Origin: Gudongella sp964575895
Lineage (GTDB): Bacteria > Bacillota > Clostridia > Tissierellales > Tissierellaceae
Reading direction: 5' to 3'
NCBI GenBank assembly: GCA_964575895.1
Contig: CAZNTE010000001.1
Coordinates: 1 to 64,000 of the forward strand
Length of the DNA stretch: 64,000 bases
Under the pieces are notes generated by a model that saw only the letters and a list, made by a program, of their open reading frames with translations, was not told the origin of the DNA and searched no databases. Made by a program: the position numbers and the translations under genes. This document shows, one piece after another, positions 45,500 through 54,440 of the stretch (its first letter is position 1; every line of letters begins with the position of its first letter).

Positions 45500-46360
45500 A
45501 TGGAAAAAAGCAATAAAAAGATTTTTTTAAGGTATTTTTTAGTATTTATATTAGTATTTGCTTTAGCTTTTATTTTATTAAGTGGCACTTTTAGTAAAGA
45601 TAATAATTTGACCTTTTTAATGATGGGAATTGATTCCAATAGTTTTAAAGAAAATAGTAGTGTTAGATCTGATACCATAATGCTGATAAATGCAAACAAA
45701 AAGAGCGGAGAAATTAGCATAGTTTCAATCCCTAGAGATACTAAAACCAGTATAGAAGGCAGAAAGAATGAAGAGAAAGTAAATCATTCCTTTGCTTATG
45801 GGGGACCAGAACTTGCTTTGAGTACTGTATCAAACTTATTAGGATTAGATATAGAATATTATATGGTTGTTGATTATCAAGTAGTCAAAGAATACGTGGA
45901 TTTAATTGGTGGAATTGACTACTATGTACCTATGGACATGAAGTATTCAGATCCAGTGGCAGATCCACCATTATTAATAGATTTAAAAGAAGGACAACAG
46001 ATTTTAGATGGGGATAAAACCCTTCAGTATTTAAGGTTTAGAAAAGGTTATAAGGATGCTGACCTGGGAAGAATAAACGCTCAACAGGAGTTTTTAAAAG
46101 AATTGATATCTCAAAGTATATCAATCAAGAATATATTTAAGGTTCCAGGAATGATATCAATATATTCCAATAATGTAACTACAAATATTCCAATGTCAAA
46201 ATTTATCCAATATGGATTGTCAGCATTTAAATATGATTTGAGTATGTTGAGAAATGAGACTTTACCCGGTTCGCCAAAGACAATAGGTGGAGTTTCATAC
46301 TTTATTCATTCAGAAGAAGACATGGAAATTCTTATTAAAGAGATTTTTAAGGATTATTAA
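45500..46360 (+). CDS. LytR-CpsA-Psr (LCP) family protein
   Basis: This 286-residue protein has an N-terminal membrane anchor (about 11-30) and an extracellular LCP domain. SDTIMLINANKKSGEISIVS and SIPRDTKTSI near residue 75 and LQYLRFRKG near 176 carry the arginines that bind polyprenyl phosphate. LCP enzymes attach polymers such as teichoic acid or polysaccharide to peptidoglycan. Confidence 0.92.
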   Translation: MEKSNKKIFLRYFLVFILVFALAFILLSGTFSKDNNLTFLMMGIDSNSFKENSSVRSDTIMLINANKKSGEISIVSIPRDTKTSIEGRKNEEKVNHSFAYGGPELALSTVSNLLGLDIEYYMVVDYQVVKEYVDLIGGIDYYVPMDMKYSDPVADPPLLIDLKEGQQILDGDKTLQYLRFRKGYKDADLGRINAQQEFLKELISQSISIKNIFKVPGMISIYSNNVTTNIPMSKFIQYGLSAFKYDLSMLRNETLPGSPKTIGGVSYFIHSEEDMEILIKEIFKDY

Positions 46361-46381
46361 TTAAGGGAGGATGGTAAGGGA

Positions 46382-46735
46382 ATGGTAGAATTAAAGAAAA
46401 AGTTAGAAATTATTGAAAAAGCTATTGATGACAAAAAAGGATTTAATATTGAAACCCTTGAAGTAGGAAAGTTAACATCAATTGCAGATTATTTTGTTAT
46501 AGCAAGTGGTAATTCTTCAAGTCAAGTTGTATCAATTGCTGATGAAGTAGAGGAAAAAATGGAATTAGCTGGATATGAGGCAATTAATACTAAAGAAGGT
46601 TATAAAAGCGCACGATGGATTATATTGGATTATGAAGATGTTATAGTCCATGTTTTTCATAGAGATGATAGAGAGTACTATAATCTGGAAAGATTATGGT
46701 CAGAGTTTGAAAAAAATAAAGAAAAAGGAGAGTAA
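46382..46735 (+). CDS. rsfS: Ribosomal silencing factor RsfS
   Basis: This 117-residue RsfS protein binds L14 and blocks subunit joining during starvation. SIADYFVIASGNSSSQVVSI and WIILDYEDVIVHVFH are the family signature. It ends 2 bases before ridA. Confidence 0.95.
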   Translation: MVELKKKLEIIEKAIDDKKGFNIETLEVGKLTSIADYFVIASGNSSSQVVSIADEVEEKMELAGYEAINTKEGYKSARWIILDYEDVIVHVFHRDDREYYNLERLWSEFEKNKEKGE

Positions 46736-46737
46736 AT

Positions 46738-47118
46738 ATGAGTCTAAATTACATTAGTACAGAAAAAGCACCAGGAGCTGTAGGTCCTTACTCACAAGGA
46801 ATTACATTTGGAGATTTTGTTTACACATCAGGGCAACTGCCAATAGACCCTACTACTGGGGTTTTAGTAAGTGATATTCAAGAAGCAACAAAGGTGGCTC
46901 TTAATAATGTTAAGGCTGTTCTTGAAGCAGGTGGAGCAGGGTTAGATACAGTAATTAAAGTAACGGTATTTGTTAAGAACATGGATGACTTTTCGAAAAT
47001 TAATGAGATTTACTCAACTTATTTTACTGACCATAAGCCTGCTAGAAGTTTAGTTGAAGTGGCTAGATTACCTAAAGATGGAGTTATAGAGATCGAAGCT
47101 ATAGCACACAAGAAGTAA
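46738..47118 (+). CDS. ridA: RidA-family enamine/imine deaminase
   Basis: This 126-residue protein hydrolyses reactive 2-aminoacrylate-type enamines released by PLP enzymes. APGAVGPYSQGI near the N terminus, TSGQLPIDP, and the Arg in HKPARSLVEVARLP match active RidA. It may protect against intermediates of the threonine-synthase/dehydratase-like enzymes; this is general to the family. Confidence 0.94.
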   Translation: MSLNYISTEKAPGAVGPYSQGITFGDFVYTSGQLPIDPTTGVLVSDIQEATKVALNNVKAVLEAGGAGLDTVIKVTVFVKNMDDFSKINEIYSTYFTDHKPARSLVEVARLPKDGVIEIEAIAHKK

Positions 47119-47140
47119 ATTATATACATGATAAATAAAG

Positions 47141-47169
47141 AATAACACCACGTTTGTGGTGTTATTTTG
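47141..47169. terminator. Bidirectional terminator between ridA and dacF
   Basis: AATAACACCAC (47141-47151) pairs exactly with GTGGTGTTATT (47156-47166) around a 4-base loop. The dacF stop codon lies inside the stem. Confidence 0.8.
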
Positions 47170-48436
47170 ATGTATAAGGAACTCTATAGATTTCTCTTCT
47201 TTTCTTCCTGCGTTTCTTTCTCTTTGATAAGGCGTAAGTTCTTATTAAGAAGTAAAGAGCAAAGACAAACAGGTACCACTTGCTTAAAATTTGATTATGA
47301 AGAAGCTTAGTAGTGTCTATTCCTATATCTGAAGTAGCTATAATATTTCCACCGGCGATTATTTTTTCATCTAGAATAAACTCTACCTCTCCAATAATTT
47401 GACCTTTATCAATGGGTGCTTCAAGATTATCATAAACATTAATTCTTCTTTCAATCTTATTTAGTGATGAGTCATTCAAGGGGAATGTTATAGTCCTATC
47501 TAAAACTCCACCAACAAATGGAATCTCAGCATTATTGATGCTAATATTATCAATAAATTCATTTGAATGTGCAATCAATCTACTATCAAAATTATCGAAT
47601 CCATAATTTAGTAATTTGTGGGTATCAGAATAAACAGAATTTCCTTCTGCTTTTAAAACTACCGCTACGAGTTTCTGGCTCTTTTCCTGTGCAAAGGAGG
47701 CTAGACAATTCATAGCTTGTGATGTGTAACCAGTTTTTACTCCTGATGCTTGGGTGTATCTAATGTCGACTAGTCTTCCATCTATATCAATTTTTTCACT
47801 GCTAAATAATAGCTTATTTGTTACTTTAAAATATCTGGTTTCAGATTTCTTGTTTGTGGGAGGTATTTCATAAGTAACTGTATTTACTATTTTTTGGATA
47901 GTCTCATTACTCATTGCATATCTGGCTATTAGGGCTAGATCATATGCTGTTGAAACATGTCTATCATCATGCAGTCCATTTGGATTTACATAATTAGTAT
48001 TCATGGCTCCTAGTTCTTTTGCCTTTGAATTCATAAGTTTAACAAATTCTTCTATAGAACCAGAAGTATGTTTTGCTATTGCAAGTGCTGCGTCATTAGC
48101 AGATGGAAGCATTAAAGCATATAAGAGCTGTTCTAGTGTTAATACTTCACCTGGTTCTAAAGCAATGTGACTACCCTTTGTAAGACTAACCACTTCCTGA
48201 TCTACTGTAACCAAATCTGAAAGATCACCATTCTCAAGAGCAAGTATTGCAGTCATCATCTTTGTAGTACTAGCTGGATACAGCATTTTATTCTCATTTT
48301 TACCGTATAGAATCTGACCAGTATCAAAATCAATTAAGACCGCACCGTCCCCGTTTAATTGAAGTGTATCTGCATATGTATTACTTGTACCAAAAAATAA
48401 ACTTATCATTAATACTATTAGTATTATTCTTTTCAA
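47162..48436 (-). CDS. D-alanyl-D-alanine carboxypeptidase (DacA/DacF family)
   Basis: This 424-residue low-molecular-weight PBP trims the terminal D-Ala from peptidoglycan stem peptides. It has a signal peptide to about residue 22, active Ser in PASTTKM, SAND and KTGYT motifs, a C-terminal PBP5-like domain and a late membrane segment (WYLFVFALYFLIRTYAL) with a basic tail. The start is TTG at the signal-peptide MKRIILIV; AAGGTGGG is nine bases before it. It is transcribed against its neighbours. Confidence 0.92.
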   Translation of the reverse strand: MKRIILIVLMISLFFGTSNTYADTLQLNGDGAVLIDFDTGQILYGKNENKMLYPASTTKMMTAILALENGDLSDLVTVDQEVVSLTKGSHIALEPGEVLTLEQLLYALMLPSANDAALAIAKHTSGSIEEFVKLMNSKAKELGAMNTNYVNPNGLHDDRHVSTAYDLALIARYAMSNETIQKIVNTVTYEIPPTNKKSETRYFKVTNKLLFSSEKIDIDGRLVDIRYTQASGVKTGYTSQAMNCLASFAQEKSQKLVAVVLKAEGNSVYSDTHKLLNYGFDNFDSRLIAHSNEFIDNISINNAEIPFVGGVLDRTITFPLNDSSLNKIERRINVYDNLEAPIDKGQIIGEVEFILDEKIIAGGNIIATSDIGIDTTKLLHNQILSKWYLFVFALYFLIRTYALSKRKKRRKKRREIYRVPYTSK

Positions 48437-48481
48437 TCCTCAACACCCACCTTATTTAGTCTTATCTTTTTAGCTAAAACT

Positions 48482-48511
48482 ATTATACCAGAATATTTAT
48501 ATATTTTTAAG
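48482..48511 (-). promoter_or_regulatory. Likely promoter of the DacF gene
   Basis: On the minus strand, a perfect TATAAT (48482-48487) lies 18 bases from CTTAAA, about 45 bases before the start codon. The -35 is weak. Confidence 0.45.
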
Positions 48512-48591
48512 ATTATTGAAAGAAAAAGAAGGAATTTTAGTCTTTCGGTTGTATAATAATATAATAGAATACTTTAGGGGGGACAGCATTG

Positions 48592-49185
48592 ATGGGATTC
48601 TTTACAAAAAAAGAGCAGATAACTATATTGGGTATAATTTTTATAATATTAGTTGTATTTGGAGTGAAGGCATTTACTAAGGACAAAGTAGTTGAGCCAG
48701 TTGTATCAGATATTCATGGACTGATTATAAATGAAAATTTAGTGGATGAGGATGAAGCACCATCTGAGCTAATTATACATGTAAGTGGAGAAGTACATAA
48801 TCCTGGCATATATAGAATGTACCAAGGAGATAGAGTTATTGACGCAGTAAAAAAAGCTGGTGGATTTACATCGAATGCATACCAGGATGGGCTAAATCTA
48901 GCAAAGAAGGTTTATGATGAAGAGAAAATCGTTGTACCACTTATAGGTGTAGATCAAAACAGTTCAAGCGAGTTTTCAAATAGTCAAATATCTGGTAAGA
49001 TAAACATAAACACTTGCACTAAAGAACAACTAGAGGAGTTACCAGGAATTGGTGAAGTTATTGCAAATCGAATAATTGAATATCGAAAAGCAACTAGATT
49101 TTCAAATATTGAAGATATCCTCAATGTATCCGGCATTGGTGATGCGAAATTTGAGGGTATAAAGGATTTAATTTCAGTGAATTAG
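48592..49185 (+). CDS. comEA: ComEA-like DNA-binding competence protein
   Basis: This protein of about 197 residues has an N-terminal membrane anchor (residues about 8-26). An SLBB domain follows (IIHVSGEVHNPGIYRM near residue 62), then a C-terminal helix-hairpin-helix (ININTCTKEQLEELPGIG) that binds double-stranded DNA outside the membrane. TTG 48589 is an equally spaced alternative start after GGGGGG. Its partner comEC is 6.6 kb downstream, separated by the selenocysteine genes. Its stop is overlapped by the selD ribosome site. Confidence 0.92.
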   Translation: MGFFTKKEQITILGIIFIILVVFGVKAFTKDKVVEPVVSDIHGLIINENLVDEDEAPSELIIHVSGEVHNPGIYRMYQGDRVIDAVKKAGGFTSNAYQDGLNLAKKVYDEEKIVVPLIGVDQNSSSEFSNSQISGKININTCTKEQLEELPGIGEVIANRIIEYRKATRFSNIEDILNVSGIGDAKFEGIKDLISVN

Positions 49186-49194
49186 GAGGTTATT

Positions 49195-50229
49195 ATGGTT
49201 GATAGATTGACACAATTAACAAAAAGTTCGGGGTGAGCGGCTAAAATCGGTCCTGATATACTGGCACAGGTCTTGTGCCATTTACCCAAAATCGAAGATG
49301 ATAATTTATTAGTTGGTATTGATACATCAGATGATGCAGCTGTTTATAAAATAAATGATGAATTAGCTCTTATTCAAACCTTAGATTTTTTTACTCCCAT
49401 AGTTGATGACCCATATACTTTTGGTCAGATTGCAGCAGCAAATTCATTAAGTGATATTTACGCCATGGGTGGAGAACCTAAGTTAGCTATGAATATAGTG
49501 TGCTTTCCAGATTGTTTAGACCCAAGTGTATTAACTGAAATACTAAAAGGTGGTTGGGACAAAGTAAATGAATCAGGAGCTATACTAGTCGGTGGGCATA
49601 CTGTATCTGATGATGAACCTAAGTACGGTTTATCAGTATCAGGTTTTATTCATCCAAATAAGGTTCTAGCAAATAATACTTGTAAGGATGGGGATGTATT
49701 AATTTTAACTAAACCCTTAGGCTTAGGGATAATAAATACTGCCATAAAAGGTGATCTAGCAAGTGTAGAAGCATATAATAAAGCAGTAGAAGTTATGAAA
49801 ACTTTAAATAAGTTTGGTAAGATTGCAATTGATCAAGCAGATATAGTTAATGCAGCAACTGATATCACAGGATTTGGACTTCTTGGTCATGCTCTTGAGA
49901 TGGCAGAAGGAAGTAAGGTATCAATAACAATTGAGAGTTCAAAAGTACCATACATTAAAGAAGCAGAGGAATATGCAAAAATGGGACTTATACCTGCAGG
50001 GGCATATAATAATAGGAAACACATAGGTGATAAAGTTACAATAAGAGAAGGAATTCCAGATTATCTACTAGATATTCTTTATGATCCACAGACTTCGGGC
50101 GGGCTTTTAATTTCACTCCCAGAGGAAGAATCCATAAAAGTCATGGAGGCGCTTAAGAATTCCAAATTAGATTGTGGTATTGTTGGATATGTTACTTCTT
50201 TTAAAGACAATCATTTAATAGTAAAGTAA
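49195..50229 (+). CDS. selD: Selenide, water dikinase (selenophosphate synthetase), selenoprotein with in-frame UGA
   Basis: SelD makes selenophosphate from selenide and ATP for selenocysteine synthesis. Translation from ATG 49195, directly after GGAGGTTATT, reads MVDRLTQLTKSSG, then UGA at 49234-49236 (codon 14), then AAKIGPDILAQ. In other bacteria the active-site position before this AAKIGP segment is Cys or Sec, so UGA is read as selenocysteine. The frame continues as normal SelD (DDAAVY, TDITGFGLLGHALEMA, DPQTSGGLLISLP) for 344 residues. Gene callers that stop at UGA would start at 49273 and lose the catalytic residue. It is nine bases after comEA and leads selDAB. Confidence 0.95.
49234..49280 (+). 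promoter_or_regulatory. Bacterial SECIS element of selD
   Basis: UGA at 49234-49236 is followed by a hairpin with stem TGGCACAG (49262-49269) and TTGTGCCA (49273-49280), one G-U pair and a 3-base loop GTC. The loop G at 49270 is 34 bases after the UGA, within the spacing used by bacterial SECIS elements. SelB, encoded just downstream, would bind it. Confidence 0.8.
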
Positions 50230-50241
50230 AAGGGTGATGAA

Positions 50242-51642
50242 ATGGATAAGAATTTATTTAAACTTCTACCAAAAGTGGACGATATATTAGCAAAAGAAAA
50301 AATTAAAGAATTAGAGGAATTTATCCCTTATAGCATAATAATTGAATGTATAAGGGAAGAAATTGATAATTTAAGGAAACGAGTTAAAGACTTAGAAAAA
50401 GATGAGGTTATACATGAGATTGATAAACTAGAGAATAGAATTATCAAATTAGCTCATGGTAAGGATAGATATAAACTCAGAAATGTTGTAAATGCTACTG
50501 GAATAGTAATTCATACCAATCTTGGCAGATCTTTAATTAATGAGGAAGTATTTGATAATATTAAAACTGTATCAACTAGATATTCCAATTTAGAGTATGA
50601 CTTAGAAAGTGGTAGTAGAGGTTCCAGATATTCACATCTTGAAGATGTTGTTGCCAATGTTGTTGGTGGCGAAGCAGCCTTAGTTGTAAACAACAATGCT
50701 GCTGCTGTTCTTTTGACCTTAAGTACTATTGCCAAGGGAAAAGAGGTAATTGTATCAAGGGGAGAGCTTATAGAGATTGGAGGAGCATTTAGGGTTCCTG
50801 AGGTAATGGAGCAAAGCGGAGCAATATTAAAGGAAGTTGGAACTACAAACAAGACTCACTTAAGAGATTATGAAGATAATATAAGTGAAATGACCGGAGC
50901 ATTTCTTAAGGTTCACACATCAAATTACAGAATACTAGGATTTACATCTGGAGTTGAGATTGATGAACTTTCATCTCTTAAAAGTAAGTATGATATACCA
51001 GTGATAGAGGATTTGGGAAGCGGTGTCCTTGTGGACTTATCAAAGTATGGTATAACTTACGAACCAACAGTTTCTCAATCACTAAGTAAGGGAGCAGACA
51101 TAGTAACATTTAGTGGGGATAAACTACTGGGAGGACCTCAGGCAGGTATAATTGTAGGTAAGAGAGAATGGATTGAAAAAATGAAAAAGAATCCGCTGAC
51201 TAGAGCATTCAGAGTTGATAAATTCACCATATCAGCATTAGAAGCAACTTTAAAGTATTATTTGGATGAAAAAACTGCAGTGCAGAAAATACCTACATTG
51301 AGGATGTTAACCCAGAGTATGGATAGTTTACAGGAGAAGGCAACTCAGCTAGCAAATCTCCTTGCTGATTTTTCAGATAAACTTGAAATTGAAATAGAGG
51401 ATGGATATTCAGAAGTGGGTGGTGGTTCACTTCCACTGGAGAAACTTAAAACATTTTGTGTAACTGTAAATCCAAAGGATAATAAACTAGTAGAGTTTGA
51501 AAAAAAATTAAGAGAATATGAGACTCCTGTTATAGTTAGAATTTATAAGGAAAAGATATATATTGATGTTAGGACCTTATTAGATGGAGATGGAGTAATA
51601 ATTAAGGAAGCTATTAAGAAGGCTATAGAATATGAGGTGTAA
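50242..51642 (+). CDS. selA: L-seryl-tRNA(Sec) selenium transferase
   Basis: This 466-residue PLP enzyme converts seryl-tRNA(Sec) to selenocysteyl-tRNA(Sec) with selenophosphate. The PLP lysine is Lys294 in FSGDKLLGGPQAG. NATGIVIHTNLGRS near residue 91 and the N-terminal helical tRNA-binding region are typical. It starts 12 bases after selD and ends 3 bases before selB. Confidence 0.97.
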   Translation: MDKNLFKLLPKVDDILAKEKIKELEEFIPYSIIIECIREEIDNLRKRVKDLEKDEVIHEIDKLENRIIKLAHGKDRYKLRNVVNATGIVIHTNLGRSLINEEVFDNIKTVSTRYSNLEYDLESGSRGSRYSHLEDVVANVVGGEAALVVNNNAAAVLLTLSTIAKGKEVIVSRGELIEIGGAFRVPEVMEQSGAILKEVGTTNKTHLRDYEDNISEMTGAFLKVHTSNYRILGFTSGVEIDELSSLKSKYDIPVIEDLGSGVLVDLSKYGITYEPTVSQSLSKGADIVTFSGDKLLGGPQAGIIVGKREWIEKMKKNPLTRAFRVDKFTISALEATLKYYLDEKTAVQKIPTLRMLTQSMDSLQEKATQLANLLADFSDKLEIEIEDGYSEVGGGSLPLEKLKTFCVTVNPKDNKLVEFEKKLREYETPVIVRIYKEKIYIDVRTLLDGDGVIIKEAIKKAIEYEV

Positions 51643-51645
51643 TAG

Positions 51646-53553
51646 ATGAAGCATTTAATTGTTGGGACTGCTGGACACATTGACCATGGCAAGACGACAT
51701 TAATAAGAGCCCTGACAGGGAGAAATACAGATAGACTAAAAGAAGAACAAGAAAGAGGTATATCCATTGAGTTAGGATTTACTTACTTTGACTTGCCTAA
51801 TGGGCAAAGAACTGGAATTATTGATGTGCCAGGACATGAAAAATTTATTAGAAATATGCTTGCAGGGGTTAGTGGGATTGACATTGTTCTCTTAGTAGTT
51901 GCAGCTGATGAAGGCATCATGCCCCAAACCTTGGAACACTTAGCAATCCTAGATATGGTTGGAGTTAAAAATGGTTTTATCGTCCTTACAAAAGCGGATA
52001 TGGTGGAAAATGAGTGGTTAGAAATGGTAAAGGAAGAAGTGATAGAGGAAGTTAAGGGAACATTTCTTGAAAATTCTCCTGTAATACCTGTCTCATCTGT
52101 AACTAAAGAAGGAATAGAGGATGTTATCTTACTAATACAAGATATATCAGATAAACTTGAAGATAAGAATATCAACGATATGCCAAGATTACCAATAGAT
52201 AGAGTTTTTTCTATTTCAGGTTTTGGCACAGTGGTCACTGGAACGCTATTAGCTGGTAAGCTATCAGTTGGTGATGAAGTAGAGGTCTTTCCTCAAGAAA
52301 TAAAGGCAAGGATTAGATCACTTCAAGTACATGATCAAGATGCTAAAGAGGCTTTTGGTGGTCAAAGAGTAGCAATAAATCTTGCTGGTATAAAAAAGAG
52401 CGACATTAGAAGAGGAAGTGTTGTAGCACCAGTTAATTCTATGCAAGATACAATGATGATTGATGCTAAGGTTAAGCTATTGAGATCATTGGATAGACCA
52501 ATAGAAAACAGAACAAGACTTAAACTTTATTTAGGAACTGAAGAAGTTCTATGCAGAATAATTCTATTAGATCGTGATACTTTAGAACCTGGAGATGAGG
52601 CTTATGTCCAGTTAAGGCTTGAAGATAAAACAGTGGCAAAAATGAACGATAGGTTTATTCTAAGGTTTTATTCACCAATGTTTACAATTGGTGGAGGAGA
52701 AGTGCTTGATCCTAATCCCTCAAAAAGGAAACGTTTTGATGATGATGCACTTGAGGAACTGGTTATTAAAGATGAGGGTGATTTAACAGATGTAATTGAG
52801 CATATTATTTTGGATAAAGGGGATAAATTTCTATCAACAAAAGAACTTTCAATGACCTCATCAACCCACGAAGATTTATTCTTAGAAAGCGTAATTAGAT
52901 TATCAGAAGAAGGGAAGGTAAAGCTATTTAAGTTAAGCAAAGATGCCTATCCTGTTCATATTGAAAAGCTGGAGGATTTAAAATCTAAATTGATAGATGA
53001 GCTTTCAAAATACCACCATAAGTACCCATTGAGAATTGGTTATTCTAAGGAAGAGATAAGAAGCAAATTATTTTTAAATGCAAAGCCTAAACTTGCAGAA
53101 GAAATCATCATTTATTTCCTTGGGACTGGTATAATAAAGCAAAGCAAGGACCTTTTAGCACTACCTGACTTCCAGGTTGAATTATCCAAAGATGATGCAG
53201 AAATAAAAAAAACTATTATTGACTCATTTGTAAAATCAGAATTTAATCCACCCAAGAGAGAGGATTTATTATCTCTAGTTATGGGTAAGAATAAAGAAAT
53301 TGAAGAAGTGTTTATGTTTCTACTGGGAAGCGGAGAAATAGTTAAATTAAGTGATGATCTATATTTATTAGAGTCATTGATTGAAGAGTCAAAAGATACT
53401 CTTATAAAGTATATTAAAGAAAATGGAAGTATTACAGTTGGAGAATTTAGAGATCAATTAAATGCTAATAGAAAGGTTTCCATTGGTTTATTAGAGTACT
53501 TTGATGGAATTAAATTAACTAAGAGGGATGGAGAAAAAAGAGTTTTAGTCTAG
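51646..53553 (+). CDS. selB: Selenocysteine-specific elongation factor SelB
   Basis: This 635-residue GTPase delivers Sec-tRNA to the ribosome at SECIS-marked UGA codons. The N-terminal GTPase has GHIDHGKTTL, DVPGHEKFIRNML and LTKAD, and beta-barrel domains follow. From about residue 370, winged-helix domains bind the SECIS hairpin. The start lies three bases after selA. Confidence 0.97.
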   Translation: MKHLIVGTAGHIDHGKTTLIRALTGRNTDRLKEEQERGISIELGFTYFDLPNGQRTGIIDVPGHEKFIRNMLAGVSGIDIVLLVVAADEGIMPQTLEHLAILDMVGVKNGFIVLTKADMVENEWLEMVKEEVIEEVKGTFLENSPVIPVSSVTKEGIEDVILLIQDISDKLEDKNINDMPRLPIDRVFSISGFGTVVTGTLLAGKLSVGDEVEVFPQEIKARIRSLQVHDQDAKEAFGGQRVAINLAGIKKSDIRRGSVVAPVNSMQDTMMIDAKVKLLRSLDRPIENRTRLKLYLGTEEVLCRIILLDRDTLEPGDEAYVQLRLEDKTVAKMNDRFILRFYSPMFTIGGGEVLDPNPSKRKRFDDDALEELVIKDEGDLTDVIEHIILDKGDKFLSTKELSMTSSTHEDLFLESVIRLSEEGKVKLFKLSKDAYPVHIEKLEDLKSKLIDELSKYHHKYPLRIGYSKEEIRSKLFLNAKPKLAEEIIIYFLGTGIIKQSKDLLALPDFQVELSKDDAEIKKTIIDSFVKSEFNPPKREDLLSLVMGKNKEIEEVFMFLLGSGEIVKLSDDLYLLESLIEESKDTLIKYIKENGSITVGEFRDQLNANRKVSIGLLEYFDGIKLTKRDGEKRVLV

Positions 53554-53571
53554 CTAGAAAGAGGTGAGGGT

Positions 53572-54261
53572 ATGAGTGGTAGGATATTAATAGTAGACAC
53601 TGATAAATCCTTTGTAAAAGGACTACGTTATAGTCTGGAACAAGATGATTATAGAATGGATATTCTTAATGAAGGATCAAGTGTTATCGATCATATCCAA
53701 AAAAAACAATATGAAATGATATTATTGGAGCTTGATCTACCAGATGTAAATGCACTTACTCTTTGTCAAAACATTAGAAGCATCTCATCTGTTCCTATAA
53801 TATTTATTACAAGTATTAACGAAGATATCAAGAAGATTCTAGCACTGGAATATGGAGCTGATGATTATTTAGTAAAACCATTTAATATATTGGAATTAAA
53901 GGCAAGAATTAAGGCGGTTATTAGAAGAGTAAATAATAGGGTAGCTGATATTGATAATACAATTATTGAGATTAAAGACATTAAAATAAATACTGTTGGA
54001 AGAAAAGTAACTAGGAAAGATAAGCATATATCTCTAACTGGCAAGGAATTTGATCTATTGTACGTTTTAGCATCCAGCCCAGGAAGAGTTTATACAAGGG
54101 AAGAATTATTGGAGAGAGTTTGGGGATATGCCTACTATGGAGACTTAAGAACTGTAGATGTCCACATTAGAAGAATCAGAGAAAAAATTGAGAAAGACCC
54201 TAAAGTAGCAGAGTATATTATCACTAAATGGGGTGTTGGGTACTTTTTTAAGGAAAAATAG
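53572..54261 (+). CDS. OmpR/PhoB-type response regulator with atypical receiver
   Basis: This 229-residue protein has an N-terminal receiver (1-120) and a C-terminal winged helix (SLTGKEFDLLYVLASSPGRV; TVDVHIRRIREKIE). In MILLELDLPD, Glu53 occupies the phosphoacceptor Asp position. The acidic pair is reduced to VDTD, while the switch Thr (FITS) and Lys (LVKPF) remain. Glu often mimics phospho-Asp, so it may be constitutively active or respond by other means. No histidine kinase lies nearby. It follows selB by 18 bases and precedes tRNA-Sec, so a link to selenium metabolism is possible but unproven. Confidence 0.88.
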   Translation: MSGRILIVDTDKSFVKGLRYSLEQDDYRMDILNEGSSVIDHIQKKQYEMILLELDLPDVNALTLCQNIRSISSVPIIFITSINEDIKKILALEYGADDYLVKPFNILELKARIKAVIRRVNNRVADIDNTIIEIKDIKINTVGRKVTRKDKHISLTGKEFDLLYVLASSPGRVYTREELLERVWGYAYYGDLRTVDVHIRRIREKIEKDPKVAEYIITKWGVGYFFKEK

Positions 54262-54263
54262 TA

Positions 54264-54292
54264 TTGAATTATCCTCTAGTTTCATGTATAAT
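54264..54292 (+). promoter_or_regulatory. Sigma-A promoter of tRNA-Sec
   Basis: TTGAAT (54264-54269), a 17-base spacer and a perfect TATAAT (54287-54292) place the start at about 54299, nine bases before the tRNA. It overlaps the end of the response regulator operon. Confidence 0.7.
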
Positions 54293-54307
54293 TGCTTTTG
54301 TACCCAT

Positions 54308-54404
54308 GGGGGTAGAGGAGTTCTGGTGGGCTCTCTGGTCTTCAAAACCAGTGCGAGGGGTTAGGAGCCTCTTGGGTGAGTTCGATTCTCACATACTCCC
54401 GCCA
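54308..54404 (+). tRNA. selC: tRNA-Sec (TCA)
   Basis: This 97-base selenocysteine tRNA reads UGA. It has anticodon loop ctTCAaa, an 8-base acceptor arm (GGGGGTAG with ATACTCCC; the eighth position is a G-A mismatch), a T arm GTGAG/CTCAC, a very long variable arm (GCGAGGGGTTAGGAGCCTCTT) and discriminator G with CCA encoded. It completes selDABC in this window. Confidence 0.95.
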
Positions 54405-54408
54405 TAAA

Positions 54409-54436
54409 AAAAAAGCACCTAAGTAGGTGCTTTTTT
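54409..54436. terminator. Bidirectional terminator between tRNA-Sec and the AlaX gene
   Basis: AAAAAAGCACCT pairs with AGGTGCTTTTTT around a 4-base loop. T runs exist on both strands. Confidence 0.85.
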
Positions 54437-54440
54437 AATG

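Noticed and set aside
51783..52238. 151-codon minus-strand frame opposite selB
   Set aside because: Ser/Thr-rich antisense translation of a highly conserved GTPase gene.
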